64,000 bases of DNA from Cyanoderma ruficeps (Eukaryota > Chordata > Aves > Passeriformes > Timaliidae): the NCBI GenBank assembly GCA_008694505.1, contig VZDJ01000223.1:3561350-3625349 (forward strand), in the 5' to 3' direction. How positions within the stretch are numbered: position 1 is the stretch's first letter; each line of letters starts with the position of its first letter. Of the stretch, positions 1 through 11,390 are shown in pieces. Made by a program: the position numbers and the translations under genes. The notes under the pieces were generated by a model. The model saw nothing but the letters and a program-made list of their open reading frames with translations. It was not told the origin of the DNA and ran no database searches.

Positions 1-2340
1 GCCAGATTTGTTTGGCACCTTTCTGTTTGTGCGTGTGAGTGAACGACAGGAGACTATCACAGTTCTTGCATTAATCTTCTTTAGCTCTTGGTTAAGAATT
101 TAATTTTCTTCTTAACATCCTTTTCTCTGCAAAAGTAAGGAAATTTTAATTTTGTTTAAAAGCTATATTTAGAAGAAATAGTGTGATTAAAAGCTACATT
201 TAAATAGTGTAACTCTGATGACGGTTTAGTAAATCGCCTGTTGGCTGTTGCCTTGAACGTTGTTCTATCACACTGTGCGGAAATAATTAAAAAATGAAGA
301 ATTCAGCTAAGAAGAGATCATAATTTTCAAATATTTGTGGTACTTGATAACAGCAGTGGTAAGAAAGGCTCTCTCAGGTCAGACAGACATTCCTGCTTGG
401 TTTTGTGTCCACACCATGGCTGGAGACGGCAACAGATGCGCAGGGAAGGGAATAAGAGATTTTCATCTTTGGGAGGACAAGATGAGGAAACATCCAAGGC
501 ACAATGAATGTGATTATGGTAATAGGGCACACACGATCATTTAATGAATGTTTCTTTTCAGCATCGTCCCTAATGCCCATTGTGAAGGTCGTGTTGCTTG
601 TCTGGCTGAAATGTATAGCACCTAGCAGTGCCTGTGCTCTGGACACTGAAGGGCTGGATTGGAGCAGACACTTGAATGTGATCTGATGAAGTGCTCAGCT
701 CCGAGGGGGAGATGCAGCCAGATCTCAACAGGACAGCATTTTTGAAGGAGGTGGTTTTGTTACATCATTCATAAAGGCGCTTTCTGCCTCAAAGGGAAGA
801 CGGAATCTGTCTGGTTTGGGAAGAATTGATACAGTTTTCATGCAGTTTCCTGTGATGGAGAAGTCCTGTTGTTGCTGAAAAGCAGCATGGATTTTTCTCT
901 TTCTGTTTTTTTGGTGTGTATTAAATTCTTTTTTCCTTTAAAAAAACAACCCAATGACAATAGAAGAATGAGAGAGGGAGAAGAGGAAGAGAAGCCATAG
1001 TGCTTGGCAGCAGTTCTGAGAAGAGCAGGAGCTTCAGGGAGTGCTCACTAGAGCAGGGAATGGCTGCTCAGTCACTTTGTGGTGTTCTGTTGGTTGGGAA
1101 TGTGGAATCATATTTCATGTATTTGTTAGGGAAGATGGTTTTGGAGGTCTTTGGGGGATGAGAATGCTCTTGTCCTCATCCTTTCTCTCCTCTCCTGTAT
1201 TTCCACCTCTGCTCCCTGCAAGAAACATCTTAAAGTATCAAACCAAAACCATTATGGGGAATACATAGCTTTAAATAAGGAGGGTTTTTAAATTTTTCTT
1301 CAACAAATTTGCCTTTTGTAAAATATCTCCCCTCATGGTACCACATTTTCTCTTCCTTTCTACCAGCTGGGGGGACACCCTTCCTGCTGAAGAACCTTTT
1401 GCTCGTTCCAGCTATTAAATTGAAAAACTTTGTGTCTATAAATGCTGTTAAGTGAAGAGATCACTGAACAAAACTATTTACTTTGGTCAGTGTGGTAAAC
1501 ATGTGACTGGTTGGAGAAGCAGGATGTGTCCCCTGCTCCCTCTGGGTCACATTCTGTGCCTGCTGCTCTGTCTTCTGGTAGAAAAAGTGCCAATTCCGAT
1601 AATTGAAGCTCCCCACAGCAAACTGCCTTAACCCAGACCTACATGGAACAACCAGCTGAAAACCCAGCAATTAAGACAACACAATGTTTGAAGGGCAAGG
1701 CCTCTCCTGTTGACACGATTTCTTTTTAATCAGGTCTGATTTATGAAGAAACACTGAACATCATTTCTCCTAAATCAGGCTAGAGCTCTAAGTTATTTTA
1801 GGGAGCAACAGCTCTTTCTCTTAGGCACGGGATGGACACCACGAGCATCTGAGAGAAACCAGTTTTGTACAGAAACCTTGGGCAAAAACCTGGCGTAAAG
1901 AACTTTTTGTGAGGATCCCAGGCCCAGCATGGAAAATGTGAGGGGTTAACCCCTGCAGGGACTTCAGGCATCTCTTAATGAGCTCTTTAATGTTATTAAA
2001 TAATGTAGAAATGTTAAACCCTGCAATGTTGCATCTGTTCTCGCTCCGTTTGCAGAAGGATGCTCCCAACTGCAGCACGGATGGCACATTTCCCTTTTAA
2101 ACTTGCAACACGCTGATCTGCAGTTTGAGAAAATGCCCTTTCTTAAAAAATTTATTTTAACTTAGCTTCAAATTTTCCCCGCGGAAGCCGGGCAACCAGC
2201 TGATATCATTCCAGAATTGAATGCTACAGCTTTAAGATAAGGTGCCGGGCGCTCTCGGCGCTCACACAGCGGCTCCTCCCGTCCGCTCTTTTTTTCCTTT
2301 CTCATGCTGAAAATACCCCACCATGTTCACGATAAGAGAT

Positions 2341-2397
2341 TTCTCCTTTTTTTTTTTTTTTCCTTTTTTTTTTTTATTTTTCTTCCATCCCCCCCTT
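2341..2397. repeat. T-rich low-complexity tract
   Basis: Long runs of T separated by short C-containing breaks, followed by a C-rich stretch at about 2388-2396. It is a simple polypyrimidine region on the plus strand with no coding or recognisable element content. Confidence 0.85.
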
Positions 2398-2852
2398 TCT
2401 TCCTCTTTCTCCGAAATCCACCAAAACTGAAGAAAAATCCAAGTGACTGTTCTTAGCAGCTGTGTGGCCCGGAGTTCAGTGGGGAAGCGGCTTCCTGCCG
2501 TCCCTATTCATCACCTGCTTCAAAGGCGGCCTGGCCGCTCCAGTGTGCAGGCCAGGTAGGGTGCCTTTGTGCGCAGGCGGGAGGATTAATATCAAAGCTG
2601 CAGCAACCAGGCCCTTGGTCTCGGGCTGCCATTCAGGCAAGCGGGGAGAGGCTAAGAGTGGCCAAGGTCACAGCATCCAGTGTGGTGCGGACTGGGAACG
2701 GCTCCTGAGAATAGAGGGCTTCTTATGAAATCATGGTGCAAGCTTGCGGCACAGCAGGTGCCCTTCTGGAACACATACATCTGTTTATGTTGGGATAGCG
2801 TAGCTGACAACGGGATAATGGAGCTTTGTTTTTTTTTTATCATTTTCTTGCC

Positions 2853-2925
2853 TTTTTTTTTTTTTTTTAAAGGGGGGGGAAAAANTTTTTTTTTTTTTTT
2901 TTTTTTAAAGGGGGGGGAAAAAAAA
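2853..2925. repeat. Duplicated T-A-G-A homopolymer block around an N gap
   Basis: The order is T16, A3, G8, A5, then N at 2885, then T21, A3, G8, A8. The same four-run pattern appears on both sides of the single N. This is more easily explained as two read ends through one hard homopolymer tract that were not merged than as two real copies. Treat the local length as unreliable. Confidence 0.8.
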
Positions 2926-3159
2926 GATAACTCTACGCGCCAGCGTTGAGGAATATCGCAGGAAGAGCATTCGCTTTGGAAATCATAAAGAAATCTTGCA
3001 AAGCTTTAATTGCTGGGGTGGGGGGTTTTGTGTGTGTATACTTAAGCGAAGGGGCGAGCAGGCTGCCTATTAACCATTTAGGATCCTCAGCCCTGCTGAG
3101 GAGCAGCAGCGGGATACGGGGGCACCCGCCACACAATGCGACAATGCCTCCCCTTTTCC

Positions 3160-3190
3160 TTTTTTTTTTTTTTTTTTTTTTTTNAAATTA
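3160..3190. repeat. Poly-T tract with a single N
   Basis: A run of more than 20 T ends at an N at 3184 and is followed by AAATTATTTTTTT. It is another place where the assembly is uncertain across a homopolymer. Confidence 0.85.
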
Positions 3191-3388
3191 TTTTTTTGTA
3201 CGCTTCCGACATTTGTACCAACAAATTGGGTAAGGATGCGCCGGATTTGCTCGGTTGTCTCCATTGTTGGGATTGTCTGGAGGAATTCTGTCACGCTAAC
3301 GGTGGCTTTTTAAGAGGTGAGGTAATAGTGACGTAAAAATAAAATTGCCAACTTGATGAAATTAAGGAGGAAATTAAGCTGTAGACGA

Positions 3389-3402
3389 GTTGTCATGACG
3401 AC
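3389..3402. promoter_or_regulatory. RFX X-box-like palindrome
   Basis: GTTGTCATGACGAC fits the loose X-box pattern RYYNYY-N2-RRNRAC bound by RFX factors, which control many ciliary and centrosomal genes. It lies 45 bases upstream of a CEP112 exon but inside an intron, where a promoter-type role is not expected. It is a motif match only. Confidence 0.2.
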
Positions 3403-3446
3403 AAGGATGTTCTATTGATGAACTGTACTCCTCCCTGTCCAATCAG

Positions 3447-3629
3447 ATAGTGGAGCTGAAGCTGGAGCATGAACAGGAGAAGACGCACCTATTCCAGCAG
3501 CACAACGCAGCGCAGGACTGCCTGGTCCGAGACCATCAACGGGAGATGGAGAAACTGGAGAAGCGGCTTCGCGCTGCCATGGCAGAGCACGAGAGCCAAA
3601 CTCACGAGAGCAGGAAACGAGACGGCCAG
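3447..3629 (+). CDS. CEP112: CEP112 coiled-coil exon (61 codons)
   Basis: Internal exon of the centrosomal coiled-coil protein CEP112 (CCDC46). It runs from the acceptor CAATCAG to the donor CAG|GTAACA, is 183 bases long, and begins and ends in phase 0. The peptide starts IVELKLEHEQEKTHL and ends ESRKRDGQ. It is rich in Glu, Lys, Gln and Arg with spaced Leu, as in a long parallel coiled coil, and has no membrane segment or catalytic motif. The wording matches human CEP112 closely as I remember it, including the downstream LVRDH..RE..KLEK pattern. A second AG lies at 3449-3450, but using it would shift the frame, so the acceptor at 3446 is preferred. CEP112 is a centrosome component of poorly known molecular role. 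The next exon follows after 26.4 kb. Confidence 0.88.
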
Positions 3630-3763
3630 GTAACAATCAATAACGCTGGAAAGGCGTCCGCTTATTAGAAATTGCTGATAATGAGTGTTTCCTGTTTGCC
3701 AGCATTGTTGGTGGTGGCTCGCTGGGGGAGCATTTGCGAAACTGGCACATAAACGTGATTTCG

Positions 3764-3798
3764 TTTTTCTTTTTTTTTTCTTTTTTTTTTTCTTTTTC
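3764..3798. repeat. T-rich tract downstream of exon
   Basis: T runs broken by single C bases, followed by a C-rich stretch. It is a simple repeat on the plus strand. Confidence 0.8.
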
Positions 3799-6079
3799 CG
3801 CTTCCCCCCTCCCTTCCCACTGCTGAATAGGGCTTTAACTGCAAAAACCACAGGTAGCCAGATTAAAAATCCCATGGTGCGCTATAACTCGGCCTATTTA
3901 TAATCTTGTCTCATTTTCTTTCATGATGGATTTGTTTAAGAAAAAAAGGTATCTGTTCTTCTTTCCCCCCCAGCCCTCACACTCACCCTCCTTTTCTCCT
4001 TCCTGGGCAAATCCATGTGAATTATATCTGCTTCGTTCGTGTGCTATTTTTTGTTTTAAATCTCTGCAGGTAACTCACAAATGTCTTTATTTCCTTTTGT
4101 TCATGTCTTTTTTTGTTTCATTTTTTGTATTCTAGATTTGCATTGTGCGTTTGGTTCCATGTGTCGGATGTTTGATAAGATGATGTGGGTTTGGGGTCGC
4201 TTACCATCACATTTATTTCCCTACACACACGCACCCCTCCCATCCTCCATCTCTGTGGTCACTGTTGGAAGCCATTTGGCAGAATAACCCCCAGCTGGGG
4301 TAGCATTTGACTCTTCAAACTTCTGGATGAAATGCACACTGTCAGCATGGAAAATGATCTTTATGAGTTTTCACTTCAAAAACCATCTTACTGCCTTTTT
4401 TTCAATGTATTTTGTAAGGATGGCGTGGTATATTTTCCTAAGAGCCTTTATTAAAAAGGCCTGCAATGGCAATATTCTAAAAACTAAGGTGATTTTCTAG
4501 TTTAAAGAGTTTATAGAAAATAATCTTGCCTGATCAGCGTTAGAATTGCTTATCACGCATGGATTATTTTATACCAAACTGGACATTTTGGTAAGGCATC
4601 TTTAATGACACATTTTCCGCGCACCACCACCTTCCCGAGGAGGTGTTAGGCTCAGACTAAGAGGCATTTTCACTCTACTTTCCTGTAGACTGGTAGGCTG
4701 TGGCTTTTACTAACACCTTTAATGGAGCTAAATGAAACTGAATTGAAAATTTAGTTTTGAAATCAATTGGTTTTTCACTTTGGACGGCTCAGACTATCGA
4801 AATCTGGCTTAAGGAAGTCCGTTAGGAAGCAAACGGCTTCTTGGGGGAGGTTGAGAGGTGTATTGCCAAGCCAGGACTTATTTCTCCATTTCCACCATTG
4901 TGGTTTTCCAATGAAAACAGGATATACTTTGTGAGAACACTTGGGAAGGGGATACTCAGGTGGCCTCTGGAAAAAAAAAAAAAAATTAAACCTCGCCTTT
5001 TATTTTCCGCTGCATTGTAAGAGCAAACAAAGCCTTAAATGGTTCAAGGGATTGGTTTTTATCTTTGCATATATTCTTTTGGCCCAAGATAGATTCATCT
5101 CAGCTCTGGATCCGTTTGCGAGTGTCTTTTCAGAGTTGTAGTCTCCTCTCACCTGCATTTCTGCTGATTTTTTTTTTTGTTTGCGGACAAAGGCAGAGCT
5201 GTAACTCCCATGTTAAAAAAAGGCAGTTTTGGAATTACATAGAATTATTCTGTCTACACACCAGTGCTCATCCCAGTTCCTGTGTCGCTCTGTAACACTG
5301 AGTACAAAAGGAGAGGGACTCTCTTCAGCAAATCCTGAGAACTGGGAGGTGTCTCTAAGTCCAGCTCTGGTTTGTGCCCTTGGGGGTCATTTCTGGCAAA
5401 GGTTGGAGCCCAAAGTTTGGTTGTGCTTTCTGTTTGCAGGGAGACCAACGATGTTACTACAGGTGCTTTGTGGAAAGCTGGGAATTTTCACAGCTATCGG
5501 GGGAATCTGAACAGTCTGAAAAGCAGAGTTTGGCCTTTTTACAGAGCTTTTCTTTGTAGTTTGAATATCCCAGTCATTTGAACATCGCTGCCATGAGAAT
5601 GGCATGTAAATCAGGGAAGAAAAGGCAGTTACTTTGGCTAGAAGAGCTGTTGTTTGTTTAAATTCTAGCGAGACTCTGCCACCTTTCAAGGACGCAGATT
5701 TTTCCATTTGGGAAAATAAACTGCTCTTCGTTTCTTCCTCTGGTCTTTGCATTCAAATCCACCTCTGTCTTTTCAGTGAGCTCAAGAGAAAATTCGGCAA
5801 TTTGGAAATTATGGGATTATAGCATAGATTTTTAATAATTTTTTCAAATCTTTGCACATGTTTGCTAAAAATGCGTGTTTTGGACATCTGATGTAACTAA
5901 CGGCCAATGTCCTTTATGAAACATCTGTCGGGCTCTTAACAAAGGTAACAGAGTCATTTAATGGGTATTTAACAACACTGCATTTTAAAAACCTGTTAAA
6001 TTGGCACCATCTTTGGCAGCAGTAATTTTTAGGAGTGCTTTGTGTCCTGGCGAAGGTGAGATGAAATAGGAGCGGAGGC

Positions 6080-6101
6080 CATTTTGCTTGGCGAAATGAA
6101 A
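6080..6101 (+). repeat. Dispersed 22-mer, copy 1
   Basis: This 22-base segment, beginning CATTTTGCTTGGCGAAAT, recurs at 7144-7165 with one substitution. The flanks do not match. It may be a remnant of a duplicated regulatory word or an unrecognised old repeat. Confidence 0.6.
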
Positions 6102-7143
6102 AGTGGATTTGCTGGGTAATTCGAAAAATTTAAATAATAATTAGTGTTAATCACATACGAGTAGCTTGGTTTGAAGGACCTATCTGCTCAGTGTTGGGTG
6201 AATTATGTGAAAGCACCATTATTAAAGGTATTCACTGGAAGTCTTACTTAAATCCTTTTCCACATGAAAGAGTAGCGAATACGTATTTCTTAATATACAT
6301 GGTTAAAATATGTATTTCTCACTATATTCCTGAAGACAGCTATGACTGAGTGCTGCAGATCAATTTCTTTTGCTAATACTATAAAGATTAATTTAGTTTT
6401 TTTATTGCATATCGGAGGTCTCTACTTTCATGTAGGTCTTCAGATACCGTGAAAGACACTATACAAGATAGTTAGATTTTATTCAAATATAAATACATTT
6501 ATTTATGCTTTAATCTCAACTAGAGTATAAAAATTAAGATTTGAATGCCTTTCCAGATTTTAATTAAATATAAAACAATGTTATTTCTTCGTGAAGTAAA
6601 AGTCTAATATAGAAAGGAATTTGATTGAAGCGTATCACCTTTTGTGTTGATGATAAATTTCTGGATAACGACTGCATTCCGCTTGGATTTCTCCATTTCT
6701 AGGAGTCTTGCTCTGATTTTTTCACCTCGGGTTGTAGTGTTTGGGGAGGAGTAAATTGACTTGTAGGTCAATAAAAGTCAAAGCAGTACAAAGGTTTTTA
6801 TGCCATGCTGTGTTCTTGTAGGCTTTTAAATCCTTTATGTTTTCTATGAATCGCCATAATGTTGTCATTCTTTAAACAGTAGCTAATCACACAGGATTAT
6901 GGGGTTTTTTTAAAGGATAGTTTCGAATCACTACTTCTATTTAATTTAGATCTCTGGGTTTTCTTTAGGAGCCTTCTTAAGTTTGCTCATTCATTCTGCA
7001 CCTCCCTCAGTAATTTTATCCATCAGAACACAAAACAGGGAGCTCCTTGCATGATGGAAACCTTCCTTTGTTTTAATAAAAGCAGTCTTGCTATGGGATC
7101 GGTGATTTTCTGAAACAAGACTTCATGTCACAGAGAATATATC

Positions 7144-7165
7144 CATTTTGCTCGGCGAAATGAAA
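7144..7165 (+). repeat. Dispersed 22-mer, copy 2
   Basis: Second copy of the 22-base segment at 6080-6101, differing at one position (CTCGG in place of CTTGG). It lies 1064 bases downstream in the same orientation. Confidence 0.6.
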
Positions 7166-8114
7166 TAGCAAAGTTAGGAAATTTTAATAACTGGAGCAGA
7201 GGGGCTGAGGTGTCTGTAGTACCAGTCATGCCCTCATATCTCCCCTTTATCCTTTGAATGTCTTTCTCTCCCCAGCATCTGCTACATGTCCTCAAGCAGC
7301 TCAAAGATTTCCATGTTCCAGCTGCTGTACAGAGTTGGATCATTTTCCTGCTCGTTCTTCCAACCGTTGACCTTTGGGCAAGAAGAAGAAGAAATAAAAT
7401 GTACCCCTATAACATCAAATACAGCCCTTGGCACTAAAGGAGAGGAAAGAAAGTTTCCATGAGGAAGCCGAATCCTCTTTCCAGGTTCTGTTCTGAGATA
7501 ATTGGCCAGGCCACTGTGTTCATCCAGTCATAATTGGGTCAAGAGCAGCTGGAATGCTCGGGCACGTTCTGCCCGCCGGTGTCACTGGTGTCACGGTGTT
7601 TAATTTTAACAGGCAACGTTTGTGCTCTCAAAAATGAGGCTACTGTAAGAGATCACTGCTCTTTTGGGGTGTCTTGGGGCTCTCAAGAAACCGTTATTGG
7701 TTGGGAAAGAAAAACCTTGAGCAGTTCTGAAGCTTTGTGAACACGAACATTGAGAGCGGAGCTTGTTACAAGAAACCCCAACAAACAGGCTGGAGGTGGT
7801 AAGAAGAGTTACTAAGGTGTTATCCTGTGGCTGAAGGATCCGTTTCCTTTTTCCTCACTTGCTTTGTGAACTTTCCATAATCCCCTTGGCCTTTACCATC
7901 CTGGTTTACTTTCCCTTCGCAGAAATGAGCAGCTCCTCCCCTGATGTCCCATGTACAGCACATCCCATCACTTCTTTTCTGGCTTCTCCTCTTCAGAAAT
8001 TTATTTCTTTGCACTTGGGATCAACAGTCTTTCTGCAGCTATTGCTTTGCACCTGGTTTTTGTCTGAATTAATTTGAGCCTGTGGAGTTCAAATAAAATA
8101 ACAGTGGCAGTCAC

Positions 8115-8154
8115 TATTTTCATTCCAGCAATGATAGTTATTTTCATTCCAGCA
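8115..8154 (+). repeat. Short direct repeat, 16 bp twice
   Basis: TATTTTCATTCCAGCA occurs at 8115-8130 and exactly again at 8139-8154, a 24-base period. It looks like a small local duplication. Confidence 0.8.
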
Positions 8155-9865
8155 GGTTCTTGGTATATGTTTGTGGTTCTGTGTAGATAATTAGTGTATC
8201 AGCCAAGTGGGGGAAACAGAGGACATTTATTTTGGCTCCATAAATGTATGAAGGGTGGCTGTGCTGCTGTGTGTCTGCTGTAGAGCTCTGTCAGCTATCA
8301 ACAAGAGAAAATACAGGAAAAAACCCAATAGAGACATCACCTACTTGTTTAGTGATAACTAAATACCTAGTGCATGCCCAGTTGCTGTCTGTATGCAAAT
8401 GCTGCTGCAACAGTAACTTTGCAGTACTATATTAATAAGAAGGACTTGGGGACCATTTTTTTCACAATAGAAGACTCTCTTCAACTTTGATCTGAAAGAA
8501 CTTATTGTTACCTACAGAGAGATCACTGATCAACTCTTCTGCTTCATGTAATTGTTTTAATATCTTCAGACACCAGTTCCCACGTGGTTACTCTCCCAGT
8601 GTAAGTGGAAGCAATTTGGTTTAAGGAGATCTGGAGGTTACAGATAGAGGTACCCTGGGAAACATTCAGATGCTGGCGGTGCTACTGAAGTCACTTCTGT
8701 TTACAATTTGGAGTAAATAAATTACATGACTCATTTTTTTTTCTTTTACTTCCTTTCCTTTTCTTACCAGAAGATGTCTTTGGCGTGAGAAGAAATGCAC
8801 TGCTTGCAATGCAGGCTTTCTCTGCAGCCAGTCCGAATCCTGGAGTTGCAATCTAAATATTTGTTTGTTGTATTTTGCTGGGAGAGTGGCTCTTGGGCTG
8901 CCAGTCAGACTCCTGTAGACAGACAGCCGTTCTCTCTTTTAGCCTTTCCCAAACAAAAGCTTTTGGCTGTATTGCAGCATGTTTAATTTACCACCAGTCA
9001 GCCCAGGATAATGAACATGACTGTTGATGTAAAGTATTTAAAGGACCAAATATTTGTTGCAGCACTTGCGTGGTTTTCCCTGGTTGTTATTTGCAGTCTG
9101 CTGACTCAGAGCTGCCATGGATCCCATTGATGGGGAGTATCTGCTGAAATCAGGGATCTGGTGGTGGGTCCCATGGAGATGTTCACACTGGGCTTTCACT
9201 CAGAGCGTTGCTGTGAAATGGTCAGATGCAACAGTTTCTTGTGGAAATACTCAAATACAGTGAACCCACAGAGTTGGTTTTCACTTGAGTAAATGCAGGG
9301 GAGATGTGGGAAGAGTTTGGGCTGCAGCATTGGCATAATCTTTGAGAGGAGAGTTAAAATGAGCCTTTGCTCTGAGCTGAGCAGGCAGTGCAGGCTCAGT
9401 GATCTCTCCATCAGGGTCTCCTGAGCACATCCCCATCCCTGCTCAGGTGAACCCACCTTGCCGCCTTTGTGCTCCTGTGTCCCACTCTGGCTGAGCTGCT
9501 GCCTCAGGGTGGGACACCTTTCAGATACCTGTTGATCCAGCTGTGAACATCTGCCACTTCAAGCACCCTTCAAAGTGTCCTTGTGCCATAGTGGGTGATC
9601 ATCTCTGATGTCTCCAACGTTTTTCCTCGGCTCTCACCCTTTTCATTAGGACTGAAATTGGACTGTGAGGAATTTGGGGTGGGAGGTGTGACTTCACTCT
9701 CTCCTTTTATACTTCAGTCAGCCCAGCACTTGAAATATTTAAAGACGTTTTTGGAAGGCATACATAATAGTGCACAAATTGTCATCTGCTGATTAAAAAT
9801 GTTAAGTTAACTTAGGAGACAACAGACATTTTGTGCTGTCTACAGTGTATGTAAAAGAGAAAGCA

Positions 9866-9879
9866 GTTGCCATAGAAAC
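9866..9879 (+). promoter_or_regulatory. Strong RFX X-box-like motif
   Basis: GTTGCCATAGAAAC differs by one base from the classic X-box form GTTGCCATGGAAAC. RFX factors bind such sites near ciliary and centrosome genes. This one is deep in an intron of a centrosome gene, so it could be an intronic enhancer or a chance match. Confidence 0.35.
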
Positions 9880-10980
9880 TAGCTCATCACGTAATATGAA
9901 CTCTGAATCTGAGATGGAGTTCTTTTCAGCAAAATGGAATTTCTATAATATGAAATTGAATATATCTGCTAGTTATTTTAACATTGCAATCAGTGTTTTT
10001 ATATTCTTTTTTTTGTTTTATTTTAAATATTGTCAGCTGAAGGTGGAGTGTATAATTTAACTTGTCTAGGGGCAGGGTGTAGACCGTATGGCAGTAATTT
10101 TATTTTATACCAGCACTTCTTGATTAGGAAGAAGTGATTATTTCCTGCATAGATGTTAATAAACATACATTAATTTCTCTGAATAGAAATGAGATCAGTT
10201 TTGCTCATCAGTGAGATGTAAAGGATCTTTGTGCCAGGTTTTAACACATCCACTAGGTGTGGCTTTGCAGGCAGGGTTTGTGTGTGATGGCTGCAAGGAA
10301 TGATTAACACTAACACACAATAAGCTGGACGTGATGTGAAATCATTTCTCACATTAAAGTTACATTAAGGAATCTTGAAGTCAGAAATGATCAAGTACAA
10401 ACAGGTGTATGTACAAACAGGTAGTAACTGCAGCAGTTGAGGTGGTGCAATGTAATTTCTAAGCAGAGAGGCAAAAATACTGTGTTAATCTGCAGGAATC
10501 ACCAATTTACAATAAAATCTCTTGATTTTGATTTGATTGATCTCTTAATCTCTTGATTTGATTGAAGGAGCTTATGCTTTCTTTGTGAAGATGAGTGAAT
10601 GGCAAAGTCAGACTCTGAATTTGCTGATTGATATTACTTCCAATTGTGTCGAAATCTTCAGAGTGTAGTTTCTCTGATCCTAGATTGTTCCAAATATTAC
10701 AACTAAACTTATTCAGTAGATGTCTGCTGCACAGAGGAGGGAATGCTTGCTCACAGCTTTACTAATGGTTTTTAGTTCTTTTGAAAATTGCTTTTTTCTG
10801 TTACCCTGCAATGTGTTTGCGACAGTTGTTGAATAGAAGGAAGTTGACTTCTCCTAGTCCATAGAACAAGTGCAGCAATTTGGAAAACAGCAGTGCCATC
10901 CACTTCAAACATTCCCCTGAGTGCTGAAGGGACATCCTCTAATGGGAGACCAGCATTCATTCTGGAGTTTTTTCACAGCA

Positions 10981-11390
10981 TCATAGAATAATTTGGGTTG
11001 GAAGGACCTCTGGAGGTCACCGTGCCCAACCTCCTGCTCAAAGCAGGTCTGACTTCAAAACCACATCATGTTGCTCAGGGCCAAGTCCAGCTGAGTTTTG
11101 AAAAACCTGCACTGGTGGAGATTTCCCAGCCTTCTTGAGCCATATGCTCCAGTGCTTTACCAATCCAGTGCGAAATCCCTTTTCCTGGCTATGCAACTGG
11201 AATATCCGTTGTTAAAAATTAGATCTGTAGGTTCTTGCCCTTTCTTTCAAGAGGAGTTTGCCTCTGTCTTCTCCACAATTCCTTACGCTCAGTCGAAGAC
11301 AGCAAATTGATTTTTCTGTGGTGTTTAGTTCTCCGGGCTGAATAAACCAGGCTTGATGAACTCCCTGCAGGTCCTGGTGGGCCATTGCTC
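10981..11390 (-). mobile_element. CR1 LINE 3' fragment
   Basis: The plus strand begins TCATAGAATAATTTGGGTTGG and continues with the familiar 'ccaacctcctgctcaaagcaggtc', 'ttgctcagggcc', 'gctgagttttg' and 'gctccagtgctttacc' wording of CR1, so the element lies on the minus strand. A later part still resembles CR1 ('cagtcgaagacagcaa', 'ccgggctgaataaaccaggct'). The far boundary is uncertain and sequence up to about 11640 could belong to it. It carries no intact reverse transcriptase. Confidence 0.85.

Larger units (their letters stand above)
1..3446 (+). other. CEP112: Intron part upstream of the first visible CEP112 exon
   Basis: I see no coding exon here, and the open frames are short and without recognisable domains. 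Most of it is AT-rich intron sequence. From about 2150 the character changes: a small CpG-bearing patch (2180-2290), T-rich tracts (2341-2397), another CpG-bearing patch (2460-2720), an odd T/A/G/A homopolymer block with an N at 2885, and moderately CpG-containing unique sequence at 2930-3330. The last 60 bases before the exon contain an RFX X-box-like palindrome. I treat the segment as intronic because the exon at 3447 begins with an acceptor in phase 0 and its protein match starts well inside the protein. An alternative internal promoter near 2.2-2.7 kb cannot be excluded. Confidence 0.7.

Noticed and set aside
3451..3629. Alternative acceptor at 3449-3450 for the first exon
   Set aside because: It would start the exon 4 bases later and shift the frame from the preceding exon. 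The acceptor at 3446 gives phase 0 and matches the remembered protein.
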